From Aculops lycopersici (taxonomy: Eukaryota; Arthropoda; Arachnida; Trombidiformes; Eriophyidae): 64,000 nucleotides of DNA. Shown here in pieces: positions 42,594-50,970 of this stretch. The position numbers and the translations under genes are program-made. Where the stretch lies: positions 6,984,597 to 7,048,596 of the forward strand of contig WNKI01000001.1 of NCBI GenBank assembly GCA_015350385.1. Reading direction: 5' to 3'. The first letter of the stretch is position 1, and each line of letters opens with the position of its first letter. Below the pieces are notes generated by a model. It searched no databases. It saw nothing but the letters and a program-made list of their open reading frames with translations, and had not been told where the DNA came from.

Positions 42594-42626
42594 CGACTAA
42601 CAGCTTCTCCATGAAGCTGTTAGTCG
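42594..42626 (+). repeat. Perfect 14-bp hairpin in the Gln-rich gene's 3' UTR
   Basis: CGACTAACAGCTTC (42594-42607), loop TCCAT, then the exact reverse complement (42613-42626). It lies 70 bases after the stop codon and could act as a 3'-UTR stem-loop. The duplicate near 46797 keeps the left arm but has lost most of the right arm. Confidence 0.85.
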
Positions 42627-42936
42627 TTTATCTTCCCCTCCTCCACTGCAATGGCTTTCTGGCGCCCTGCCTACCTGTGGAGCGCAGACGAGGAATATGC
42701 ATCTTCGTGCCAACTTAAAAATCATACTAAATTCAGGATACTCTAATCACACGTGACGATATTTTAAAAAAAAGATATTATAGATACACATATATATATA
42801 TATTGATGCAAAAATTATTGTGTTCGGCCAAATGAAACTAACCAACTATCGACAAACTATTGATGGGTCAAACGTTAAGCCCGCCATACAAGCCATGATT
42901 GATTCTGTCCACATTAAAGCAAGAGCCAAAAGTCCG

Positions 42937-42942
42937 AATAAA
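42937..42942 (+). terminator. Poly(A) signal of the Gln-rich gene
   Basis: AATAAA about 410 bases after the stop. It is conserved in the duplicate at 47102-47107. Confidence 0.5.
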
Positions 42943-42946
42943 TGAC

Positions 42947-43732
42947 TCAAGCACGATCGGTCTCAATAGATCCTTCTCTCACACTACAGTCATCTCAATG
43001 TTTTGCGATTTGCTAGACAGGTACTATCTACTTCCACTATACATTCCCTCCACCCAAAAGTTTGTTCGAACGAAATCATTGCTCAGAAGCCATATGAATA
43101 TTGATGACCTCGTGCACGAGCTCAGAGTTTTGTTGCTGGTGGGAGTGATTGTCGGTTGACTAATCAGTAATGGTTACCTGACTGTTCGAATAGAAAGCTG
43201 AATAGTAATCTCTCTGTGGACGACAACAAAAAAGAATAGCAACTTTCATAGTCATCTGTTTTGTCATCGTGGTCGTTGTTGGTACATATTACTTGATATA
43301 CTTGTAGTAGCAGCAGTAGCAACAACAACAACAACAACGAGGTAGAGTTGAGTTACTACAGTCATCCAAACTTCCAGTGTTTTCTGACTTGCAGCGAATC
43401 CAACTTTCTAATTTTGTTCCAAGTTCAACTCCTAGTTTCCTGTTGTTAGTTTCAAATGTATTAGACCTTGAATTGTTGTAAAGTTACACAAAAATAACTA
43501 GGAAATGGCACCTGTCAATTACCGGTAGTTTCTATTTCGAACAACAACAACTTTCATGGTCAGCTAGCTCGCTCGCTGATCTCTTGCGCAAATAATCAAT
43601 GGGTTGGTAAGCAACAAGTGCTGGATTCTAATCTCATCTTATTGGTTGATAATTCAATCAATTCTCTTCAACTATCAAGCTAACAAGTTGCTTCTTGAGT
43701 TGTAAGAATAAGAATAAGACAAGTCATCAATC
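42947..43732. other. Upstream region of XPR1
   Basis: About 790 bases beyond the duplicated segment. A CAA/CAG tract lies at 43310-43340 and the sequence before the ATG is A-rich. No gene or TATA box recognised. Confidence 0.5.
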
Positions 43733-46339
43733 ATGAAGTTCAAACAGATACTAGATATGAATATGGTGCCTGAGTGGTGTAATCAGTATCTCGACTACCA
43801 GGAGCTAGATGCGATGCTCAATAAGGCAATTGAAAATAAGAATATCTGCTCGAGGGAGAAGGGAGTTGATTTATATTCTGAGCTCATAAGATTCAATCAA
43901 AAATTTGCCAGTTACTTCAGTCGCGAGTGTCAAAGTCAACTAGATAAGATCGAAACGTTCCACAGAGACAAACTTTCGGAGATGAAGGGAAAGTACCGAA
44001 ATCTTCAAGATCAACTCGACCAGATTTTGTCCAGTGCGATTTGTAGCGAGATTCAACCTGAACTATCAAGTAGTGGTTATGCAGATAGTAATAATAGTAC
44101 AGTTACCTCGATAACTGAGCTATTTAGACAGATCAAACGAAAAGCTAGCTTGCGTCCGCCAACTGACAATTCATCCACCATAGACTGCAATGGCGATTCA
44201 ACAAGTGGTGCCAATCCAACGAGCCCATCATTGAAGATGCTCACTTCCGCCGCCAAGCGAATGAGTGTTGCCATCATGGGCGACAATGGCAATTGTACTT
44301 ATAGCTCGACCTCAAGCCAAAGCCAAGCGTTGCGGCTAAAGAGTGCAGTCAACTCGATGGCCAGAAAGTTATCAACTAGTTTTGCGCAACAACCAAATCT
44401 TTTGACGCAATTTGGAAACCGCAGTAACTCTATTAGTCCCAATAATTCATTTATGGAAGATGAAACGCAGCAATCTTCAGTACTTTCAATGTTTGCAGAA
44501 CCAAGACCAGACTTCCAGTACATGCAAACACTTTCCATGTCATCGCCTCAGTCGAAGAAGAAGATGATTGCCTCCTACAAGAAGAAGATTGCACATTTAA
44601 AGTTTGCCTTCCGGGAGTTGTACTTTAATTTAGTTTTATTTGAACAATATACTCAACTTAATCATGCTGGTTTCGAGCAGATATTGAGAAAACACGACCG
44701 CATGTTTGCCTCAACCCTTGGCCGGAAGTTCTACCAGGAGCACATACAAACGGCATACTTTTACAACAACCTTCAAGCAATAGATCATTTGATTGAGGGT
44801 GTTGAACACATTTATACTTTGCACTTCGAGCATGGAAACAGGCGCAAGGCCATAGAGAAGCTCGAGGTACCTACAAATATTTATAAGCATTCATCTCCGA
44901 AGCTCGACTTTCGCGTTGGTTATGAGCTTGGAATGTTTTTCGTATTGTTCATCTTGGTCATACTAACAGGTTACCTCAGCGAAACCGAATACGATTGGCG
45001 AACTGTATTTGGGTTGTACAGGAGTCCTATGGTTCTGTTTATATTTTTATTTCAAGCTGGCATTAGTATTGTTATCTGGAAACACTATCGTATTAATCAT
45101 GTGCTTATATTTGAATTAAATCCAAGAGACAATTTATCCTTTCATCACTTCATTGAACTAGGATCATTGTTAGGTATAATCTGGTGCATATCCGTGATAC
45201 TATTCCTACACTCATCGCATCTTGGCATTAGACCCTCAATCTGCCCTCTAATTGTGGTGACTCTTTGCGTAATCTACCTCTTCAATCCAACAGCCACCTG
45301 TCATCATAGATCTAGATTTTGGTTACTTAGAATCTTGGGACGCATTTTCACCGCTCCATTTACGCCCGTGAAATTTGCTGACTTTTGGATTGCTGATCAG
45401 CTTGTCAGTATTGTGCCCCTCTTTCTGGACTTGGAATATTTAGGCTGTTTCTACTTAACTGGAGACGTATTATCAGTCACTTATTTAAGCCACGATTCAG
45501 TTAGCAGATGTGTCACTAGAGATCCACAGGATTTGATTATCAGAACTCTAGTTGCTGCTCTACCTGCTTGGTTTAGGTGTGCCCAATGTCTCAGGCGCTG
45601 GAGAGATGAAAATTGGCTTAGATTGCATTTAGCTAACGCTGGCAAGTACCTTTGTATGGTCTTGGTGGTAGTTTTATCCTCGGTTTCGCAATATAAGAAA
45701 AAATCATTCGAGTTAGACACTATGCGCGTCATATGGATGGTTGCAGCTATATTCACCTCTTCGCTATGCGCCTACTGGGATATCATCTACGATTTTGGTC
45801 TATTCAATACTTACGATAACGATGACACCAACGATAGTAGGTCTTCTGGAGGCTCGTTACCTCGCTCCCATATTTCTAGTCGAGACTTCTACGAGTTTTG
45901 TGCTCCCAAACACAAACGCAACAAGCGCAAGAATTATCCATTCTTGAGGAAGGAGCTTGTATACCCAGTTTGGGTTTATTACTTTGCAATCGTCGAGGAC
46001 ATCATCTTGCGTTTTGGATGGATCATCTCGATATCTCTAACCGAGTTCTCGGGCATCGAGGCTGGACTTGTGGTGTCTCTCTTGGCGCCTTTGGAAATGT
46101 TTAGACGTTTCGTTTGGAATTGCATTCGTTTAGAGAACGAGCAGTTGAACAATTGTGGTCTATTTAGAGCAGTCAGAGATATTCCCATAGAAGTGGTTGC
46201 TCCGATAGATGAATCAAACTTGGACAAAGTTATCATGATGATGGACTCGAAAGATGGACCTTCAAAGAGAAACCGTCTAATGAAGAGAAGAACCTTGAGG
46301 CCGGATATGCACCTTGATGGTATAATGTATGGAGAATAA
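43733..46339 (+). CDS. XPR1: XPR1-type phosphate exporter (SPX-EXS protein)
   Basis: 868 residues in one exon, starting MKFKQILDMNMVPEWCNQYLDY, the standard SPX opening. The SPX domain spans about 1-330 and is interrupted by a Ser/Asn/Thr-rich insert (about 110-260). It ends with the Lys-rich inositol-pyrophosphate-binding helices (KKKMIASYKKKIAHLKFAFRELY, then LRKHDRMFASTLG). Membrane helices begin near 400 (FFVLFILVILTGYL). The EXS domain occupies about 590-800 (DQLVSIVPLFLDLEY, LPAWFRCAQCLRRWRD, KYLCMVLVVVLSS, WDIIYDFGLF). XPR1 exports phosphate across the plasma membrane under control of inositol pyrophosphates. The length and domain order are normal. AATAAA follows at 46357-46362. Confidence 0.95.
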   Translation: MKFKQILDMNMVPEWCNQYLDYQELDAMLNKAIENKNICSREKGVDLYSELIRFNQKFASYFSRECQSQLDKIETFHRDKLSEMKGKYRNLQDQLDQILSSAICSEIQPELSSSGYADSNNSTVTSITELFRQIKRKASLRPPTDNSSTIDCNGDSTSGANPTSPSLKMLTSAAKRMSVAIMGDNGNCTYSSTSSQSQALRLKSAVNSMARKLSTSFAQQPNLLTQFGNRSNSISPNNSFMEDETQQSSVLSMFAEPRPDFQYMQTLSMSSPQSKKKMIASYKKKIAHLKFAFRELYFNLVLFEQYTQLNHAGFEQILRKHDRMFASTLGRKFYQEHIQTAYFYNNLQAIDHLIEGVEHIYTLHFEHGNRRKAIEKLEVPTNIYKHSSPKLDFRVGYELGMFFVLFILVILTGYLSETEYDWRTVFGLYRSPMVLFIFLFQAGISIVIWKHYRINHVLIFELNPRDNLSFHHFIELGSLLGIIWCISVILFLHSSHLGIRPSICPLIVVTLCVIYLFNPTATCHHRSRFWLLRILGRIFTAPFTPVKFADFWIADQLVSIVPLFLDLEYLGCFYLTGDVLSVTYLSHDSVSRCVTRDPQDLIIRTLVAALPAWFRCAQCLRRWRDENWLRLHLANAGKYLCMVLVVVLSSVSQYKKKSFELDTMRVIWMVAAIFTSSLCAYWDIIYDFGLFNTYDNDDTNDSRSSGGSLPRSHISSRDFYEFCAPKHKRNKRKNYPFLRKELVYPVWVYYFAIVEDIILRFGWIISISLTEFSGIEAGLVVSLLAPLEMFRRFVWNCIRLENEQLNNCGLFRAVRDIPIEVVAPIDESNLDKVIMMMDSKDGPSKRNRLMKRRTLRPDMHLDGIMYGE

Positions 46340-46356
46340 TTTATTTGAAACTATCG

Positions 46357-46362
46357 AATAAA
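46357..46362 (+). terminator. Poly(A) signal of XPR1
   Basis: AATAAA 18 bases after the XPR1 stop. The duplicated segment starts about 45 bases later, close to where cleavage would occur. Confidence 0.5.
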
Positions 46363-46406
46363 TCCAGCAAATGCTTGTCGCTATGCTCAGAGTAATATCT
46401 CCTTTT

Positions 46407-47112
46407 CAATGGAGACAGAAAACCATGCAAGGACGGTTCAATCAGCACAATGCTTGTATCATGTAAAACTGACGACCTGCCACTGGCCATATTAGCGTCC
46501 AGCGATTCTGGTGACCATAGGAATGACCGCAAAGTTGAGATGATAGATAGAGCTTGTTCACCAATACGGAGAAATCTCAAGTGTAAGGTTGTGCCAACGA
46601 AACGAGCAAAGCTACAGCTCAAAGTAGGGCGTCGTAATGGCGAGGGTGGCACTTACTCTGATGAAACTGAAGAGGACCAAGTTTGGGAGCCCATGAGTAG
46701 AGCGATCCAAGCGAAGGGTGAAGACTAGCGTATAATGTGCTCTGTTGGAATTTTATAATATGCCACAACTAGCGGCACCAATCGGTAAAGTTAAAGTCGA
46801 CTAACAGCTTCTCCATGAAGAGTTTATCTTCCCCTCCTCCACTGCAATGGCTTTCTGGCGCCCTGCCTACCTGTGGAGCGCAGACGAGGAATATGCATCT
46901 TCGTGCCAACTTGAAAATCTAATCACTCGTGAGGATATTTTAAGAAAAGATAATATAGATACATATATATATTGATGCAAAAATTATTGTGCTCGGCCAA
47001 TTAAAACCAACTATCGACAAACTATTGATGGGTCAAACGTTAAGCCCGCCCTACAAGCCATGATTGATTCTGTCCACATTAAAGCAAGAGCCAAAAGTCC
47101 GAATAAATGACT
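46407..47112 (+). repeat. Duplicate of the Gln-rich gene's 3' end
   Basis: Made of two collinear pieces of 40080-42946: a 60-base piece (like 41174-41233, about 10% diverged) fused to a 646-base piece (like 42254-42946). The coding part of the second piece has one visible substitution in about 265 bases. The UTR part carries many substitutions and indels. The copy ends 17 bases before the SLC41 ATG. It has no poly(A) tail and no GT-AG-like junction, so DNA-level duplication with internal deletion is more likely than a retrocopy. Confidence 0.9.
46450..46728 (+). pseudogene. 92-codon truncated copy of the Gln-rich protein's C-terminus
   Basis: At the fusion point the old frame runs into a stop, but a new ATG at 46450 opens the frame of the right-hand piece, MLVSCKTDDLPLAILASS onward, to the parental stop. 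Apart from the first few residues, the only change is Asp to Tyr (GGTDSDE becomes GGTYSDE). No disabling mutation is present. It could be a young pseudogene or a small expressed protein, and the sequence alone cannot decide. It lacks its own obvious promoter. Confidence 0.6.
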
Positions 47113-47129
47113 GAAAGCATTAGATTTCC

Positions 47130-48398
47130 ATGCACTTTCTACAAATCCTCATCCCCTTCTTCATTGCTGGCCTCGGTACTTGTATTGCCGGTGTCCTACT
47201 AGATTATGTTCAAAATTGGGAGGTATTCGTTGAAGTCGATGAGTTATTTCTACTGCTACCCGCGCTATTGGGACTTAAGGGGAACTTGCAGATGACTTTA
47301 GCCTCGAGATTATCAACACATTCTCACTTGGGACATTTACAAACTCGTGAAGACTTACTCAACTTGACATGTGCAAATCTATCACTCAATCAGTTTCTGT
47401 CAATAGTTATCGGTTCATTGGCATCGTGTTTGGTGGTTGTGATGCATTACTTTACATCTGCTGAAGAGTTTGACGCTAGGCACCCACTACTATTGGCCTC
47501 AATTGCCTGTCTTACTTCCTCTGTCACAAGCTTCCTACTCGACATTGTAATGGTGATAGTGGTGCAAGTATCAGCTTACACGGGTTTAAATCCAGATAAT
47601 GTGGCAACACCTATAGCTGCATCGCTAGGTGATGTAACGGCCTTGGGCCTCTCCTCTATTACAGCCTCGGTATTATTTGAGATAATCGACACACAAGCAT
47701 TCAATTGGATAACAATGAGTGTTATTTTAATCTATATACTCTTACTGCCTATTTGGATAAATATTATTCAAGGAAATGTGCACACCTGTGATATATTGAA
47801 GAAAGCCTCGCATTGGTATCCCCTCTTAACAGCGATGATTATTAGTAGCATTAGTGGAATCATTCTCAAGGGTTCCGTGCCAAGATTTAAGGAGATTGCA
47901 CTGTTTCAGCCCGTGATTTGTGGTGTTGGGGGCAACCTGGTGGCTGTTCATGCAAGCAGATTGGCCACCTTGTTACATAGAACCGTCGAACCTACTCAGC
48001 TACCTGACGGAGACTCAGTCTGTATGAACCCTCTAAAGATGTTTTACTCGACAAGTCCAGGTTTTGACATAACGAGACTATTGATGATTATTGTTGTACC
48101 TGGTCAGTTGGTCTTCTACTTTTTATGTGTTTATGTAAACACTAAAAACTATTCACCGCCTCTAGGCTTTCTGGGGTTATATTTGTTGGGTTCGGAGATT
48201 CAGGTTATCATCCTTTTGTATGCCGCTTATGTGCTCACCTATCTATTATGGACCTACGGAGTTGATCCTGACAACTCCACTATCCCATACCTAACCTCAA
48301 TGAGCGACGTACTCGGAGCTCAAATTATAACCATCATTTGTACGATAGTAAACCCAAATTCCAAGGCCGAAGAAAAACAACCGGTCAAGACGAGATGA
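47130..48398 (+). CDS. SLC41A: SLC41-family (MgtE-like) magnesium transporter
   Basis: 422 residues from the ATG at 47130. It has two MgtE-like halves. The first has VPALLGLKGNLQMTLASRLST-like sequence (starting LLPALLGLKGN) and NPDNVATPIAASLGD. The second has PVICGVGGNLVAVHASRL and DPDNSTIPYLTSMSD. These Asp/Asn motifs line the Mg2+ pathway in the family. About ten membrane helices are visible. The protein opens directly in the first helix (MHFLQILIPFFIAGLGT), whereas animal SLC41 proteins have roughly 100 cytosolic residues first. A TAG four codons upstream closes the frame. The sequence GCATTAG before ATTTCC could be a splice acceptor to an unseen upstream exon. The duplicated segment ends only 17 bases before this ATG. 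It is convergent with the chitin-binding gene. Confidence 0.9.
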   Translation: MHFLQILIPFFIAGLGTCIAGVLLDYVQNWEVFVEVDELFLLLPALLGLKGNLQMTLASRLSTHSHLGHLQTREDLLNLTCANLSLNQFLSIVIGSLASCLVVVMHYFTSAEEFDARHPLLLASIACLTSSVTSFLLDIVMVIVVQVSAYTGLNPDNVATPIAASLGDVTALGLSSITASVLFEIIDTQAFNWITMSVILIYILLLPIWINIIQGNVHTCDILKKASHWYPLLTAMIISSISGIILKGSVPRFKEIALFQPVICGVGGNLVAVHASRLATLLHRTVEPTQLPDGDSVCMNPLKMFYSTSPGFDITRLLMIIVVPGQLVFYFLCVYVNTKNYSPPLGFLGLYLLGSEIQVIILLYAAYVLTYLLWTYGVDPDNSTIPYLTSMSDVLGAQIITIICTIVNPNSKAEEKQPVKTR

Positions 48399-48422
48399 TT
48401 ATACTGAGTGGTATGAATAATG

Positions 48423-48435
48423 AATAAAATTTATT
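48423..48435. terminator. Back-to-back poly(A) signals of SLC41 and CPAP1-like genes
   Basis: AATAAA at 48423-48428 serves the + gene and TTTATT at 48430-48435 (AATAAA on the minus strand) serves the converging gene. One base separates them. The two transcripts would overlap at their 3' ends. Confidence 0.65.
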
Positions 48436-48547
48436 GCCTCTTTTTACATAGTTTTAGTGGTGGTTAAAAACTCAAACTGCAACCAGGCAGTTTGATTTCA
48501 CCCAATCTTATAACATTTTCGCATACAAGCATTACTCATGTGAGATC

Positions 48548-49150
48548 TTAGGCTGCTGGCTTAGGGGCCTCGGTGGTCGATGAGGCATCGGCGGCTGGGG
48601 CAACAGGTGTTGTTGTGGTTGGGGCAGTCGCGGCCTTGGGTGCTTCAGTGGCCGATGGAGAGCTAGATAGGGGAGCGGCAGGTGTGGTGGTGGTGGTTGG
48701 CGAGGCTGCGCCGGTTGATGTTGGAGCCATATCTTGGGCTGGCTTGCTGAGCAGAGCTTGGCGCAAAACTTGGTTCGAGGCCTCGTAGTATTTGTCCGAT
48801 TCCTTGCAAGGGGCAGTCAATTTGGCGGACTCGACACAGTCCAAAGCTTGCTGGTCGAAGATGGTGTCATTTAGGCACAGGTATGAGATTCTTTGGTAAA
48901 GGATTTGTTGGTGGTATTCTCCTGGGAAGCAGAAATGGTAGACGGAGCAACCTTGCTCAATGTCAGCATAGTATCCAACCAATCTGTTGTAGCACGTGAA
49001 CGAAGATGCGTTGACCAATGGTGTGTGTGCCTCGCCTGGCGCAGCGGAGGGGCTTGTGGCGTTGCTGGCTTGTGTTGTGTCGTCGGCCGCTGGAGCTGAC
49101 GCGACTAGGGCGATGGAGGCGGCAAGAAGTAGAATTTGGGTGACAGCCAT
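48548..49150 (-). CDS. Secreted chitin-binding protein, CPAP1-like (peritrophin-A domain)
   Basis: 200 residues from the ATG at 49150. Residues 1-19 are a signal peptide (AVTQILLLAASIALVASA). One chitin-binding type 2 domain follows at about 50-118. Its six cysteines lie in FTCYN, GYYADIEQGCSVYHFC, YLCLNDTIFDQQALDC and APCKE. The aromatic/Asp pattern YADIEQGC.VYHFC is typical. The last 60 residues are Thr/Pro/Ala/Ser-rich, a likely O-glycosylated spacer. A single domain in a secreted protein matches the CPAP1 class of arthropod cuticle proteins. It has a TATA box, like the other structural gene at 6605. Confidence 0.85.
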   Translation of the reverse strand: MAVTQILLLAASIALVASAPAADDTTQASNATSPSAAPGEAHTPLVNASSFTCYNRLVGYYADIEQGCSVYHFCFPGEYHQQILYQRISYLCLNDTIFDQQALDCVESAKLTAPCKESDKYYEASNQVLRQALLSKPAQDMAPTSTGAASPTTTTTPAAPLSSSPSATEAPKAATAPTTTTPVAPAADASSTTEAPKPAA

Positions 49151-49294
49151 TATAAGTATTTATGATTTAATTGTTGATTGTTGCTGATATGGAGATTCTA
49201 ATATTTGAAATGATGTGAATTGACTGTAAATATGTTTGTTTTAGGAACAATAACTACTTAAAATGATTCTATACAATGAGCGTAGAACTCGTTG

Positions 49295-49302
49295 CTTTTA
49301 TA
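49295..49302 (-). promoter_or_regulatory. TATA box of the chitin-binding gene
   Basis: On the minus strand the sequence reads TATAAAAG, about 145 bases before the ATG at 49150. This predicts a start near 49265-49270 and a leader of about 115 nt. Confidence 0.65.
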
Positions 49303-49560
49303 CCCGACGCACACGCTAGGCCACGCGATATCACGAGGGTGGAATTGGTGAAATTAGCGTAGACAAGAGCGAGGAACAAGACACTTGAGCAAGCATTGTA
49401 CTGGTGGTATTCGTACAATACAGTTGCGAAACAAACCCAAGAACTTGACAAGCATCACGAGTCTTTGAAGTGATATCATCTATACAATTCTCTAACACTG
49501 TTCCACTGACAGTATTAAGGCCATACGCCACATCTTGAGCACTATCATCTTCGAAGATCA

Positions 49561-49830
49561 ATGACGACAGACAACAAGGAGACAAGCGACAATATTATAA
49601 TTGGTAGTAGTAGTAATGGTACAAATGGAACCAAAGAAAAAGTAAGAATCGGCGTTTCTAGAGAAAAGTGTATTCCTTGTAAGATCATATCATATTGTGT
49701 TACCAGTGGATTTGTAATATATGGACTGAGCAGCATCAAGAAACAACCAATTCCAGGCGCGATCATTTCAGCCACTGGACTAGTTGGGCTTAGCACTTTC
49801 ATCTATAGAGACACTAAACAATCAGATTAA
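49561..49830 (+). CDS. Small two-helix membrane protein, DMAC1-like
   Basis: 89 residues from an ATG at 49561. After a polar, Asn/Ser-rich N-terminus comes EKCIPCKIISYCVTSGFVIYGLSSIKK, a hydrophobic segment led by a CxxC pair, then a second one (GAIISATGLVGLSTFIYRD). This resembles the DUF4536/DMAC1 (TMEM261) group, which helps assemble the distal membrane arm of mitochondrial complex I. The match rests only on the CxxC-helix-helix layout, so the function is tentative. The gene is divergent from CPAP1 and is followed by AK6 104 bases later. Confidence 0.55.
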   Translation: MTTDNKETSDNIIIGSSSNGTNGTKEKVRIGVSREKCIPCKIISYCVTSGFVIYGLSSIKKQPIPGAIISATGLVGLSTFIYRDTKQSD

Positions 49831-49934
49831 CCTGCAACTAAAATATACACGGTGAAGAGGGATCATCACTTGCAGCTATCCCCATATCTCAAATCATTCA
49901 GCTAGAAAAACTGCAATTGTACTAAAGTTTGACA

Positions 49935-50441
49935 ATGATCAATATTCTTATCTGCGGAACTCCGGGTACAGGAAAATCTAGTCTCGTGGAGAGGGTTCGG
50001 CCAAGATTAGTACAATTTAGCTTCATAAATGTAAGCAAGTTTGCCTTAGAGAATGATTGTATTGAAGAATACGATATACAATTAGAAACGAATGTGATAG
50101 ATGAGGATAAGTTAGTTGAGAAACTCCGTCCAGTTTTAGGTGACAACAAATTCAATGTTATTGAATGCATACATGGTGATATATTACCCTCTGACTTGGC
50201 CCATTGGGTTTTTGTTTGTAAGGCTGATACAGAGAAGCTATTCGATAGACTGAAGTCGCGCGGTTACAATGAGGAAAAGCTCAACAACAATGTGGAGGCC
50301 GAGATATTCCAAACAATCTCCGAGGAGGCCATTGAACAGTTTGGTTCAGCCATTGTAACTCAACTATACAACAACGAAGAACCTGAGTTGGATTCAAATG
50401 CTGACATAATAGTTTCTAAGGTCGAAGAATTGATGAGGTGA
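49935..50441 (+). CDS. AK6: Adenylate kinase isoenzyme 6 (Fap7/hCINAP)
   Basis: 168 residues from the ATG at 49935. The frame extends two codons upstream only to a TTG. The P-loop GTPGTGKS is at 8-15. NVSKFALENDCIEEYD and NVIECIHGDILPSDLAHWVFVCKADTEKLFDRLKSRGYNEEKLNNNVEAEIF are the AK6 signature regions. They include the short lid and the NxEAEI motif. AK6 is a nuclear ATPase/adenylate kinase that assists Rps14 (uS11) incorporation and 18S rRNA maturation. The length agrees with the human protein (172). Confidence 0.95.
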   Translation: MINILICGTPGTGKSSLVERVRPRLVQFSFINVSKFALENDCIEEYDIQLETNVIDEDKLVEKLRPVLGDNKFNVIECIHGDILPSDLAHWVFVCKADTEKLFDRLKSRGYNEEKLNNNVEAEIFQTISEEAIEQFGSAIVTQLYNNEEPELDSNADIIVSKVEELMR

Positions 50442-50970
50442 CGTAGTAAAAATAGCACCCAATCATTTATGAATGCATCTTAAATATACGATGTTAAAAT
50501 CTATATTTCCTTACAGTCTGCAAGAGCGAGACTCGTGTGAGTAATTATCTACGATTCACGTCGTAAGCGGATTTGAAACCATTCTATGAGCTGTATCTCT
50601 GACAGCTTACGTGGATTTTCAATGGCTGTGATTGGAGGTGAAAGAGGACGCCTCTCAGGGGAGCAAGCGGGCGCTACGCTTCATTGAAAACTCTCCACTT
50701 GAGAAGTTGCACAAGTGGAATCCCACTCATTTGTGATTTTCTTTCTTCCATTCTTCCTATCGCCACTTTGTATCGTTCCCCGCCACTCGACAATAGCGAG
50801 TAAAACGATACAAATCTTCGGTTGTCTAATAATATTGTATCTCTATTTTTCAACTCGCAACAAGTTTCCCATTCATTCCAACCATCCATCAAGTGGATCT
50901 AGATGCGAATTATTATTAGAAGTTCCAAGAACCATACAACAAAATCGACGTGGATACATGATCCGCCAAA
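50442..50970. other. Spacer between AK6 and GalNAc-transferase
   Basis: 529 bases. No gene seen. It is expected to contain the AK6 3' end and the transferase leader. No TATA box at a clear distance. Confidence 0.5.

Larger units (their letters stand above)
42254..42946 (+). repeat. Parent copy of a partial gene duplication (3' coding end and UTR)
   Basis: This segment reappears at 46467-47112. A second short piece of the same gene (about 41174-41233) reappears just before it, at 46407-46466, so the copy lacks the intervening 1 kb. The match ends about four bases past AATAAA (42937-42942). Confidence 0.92.

Noticed and set aside
46407..47112. Interpretation of the duplicate as a processed retrocopy
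   Set aside because: There is no poly(A) tail, the missing 1 kb is not bounded by GT-AG in the parent, and the junction shifts frame. DNA duplication with internal deletion fits better.
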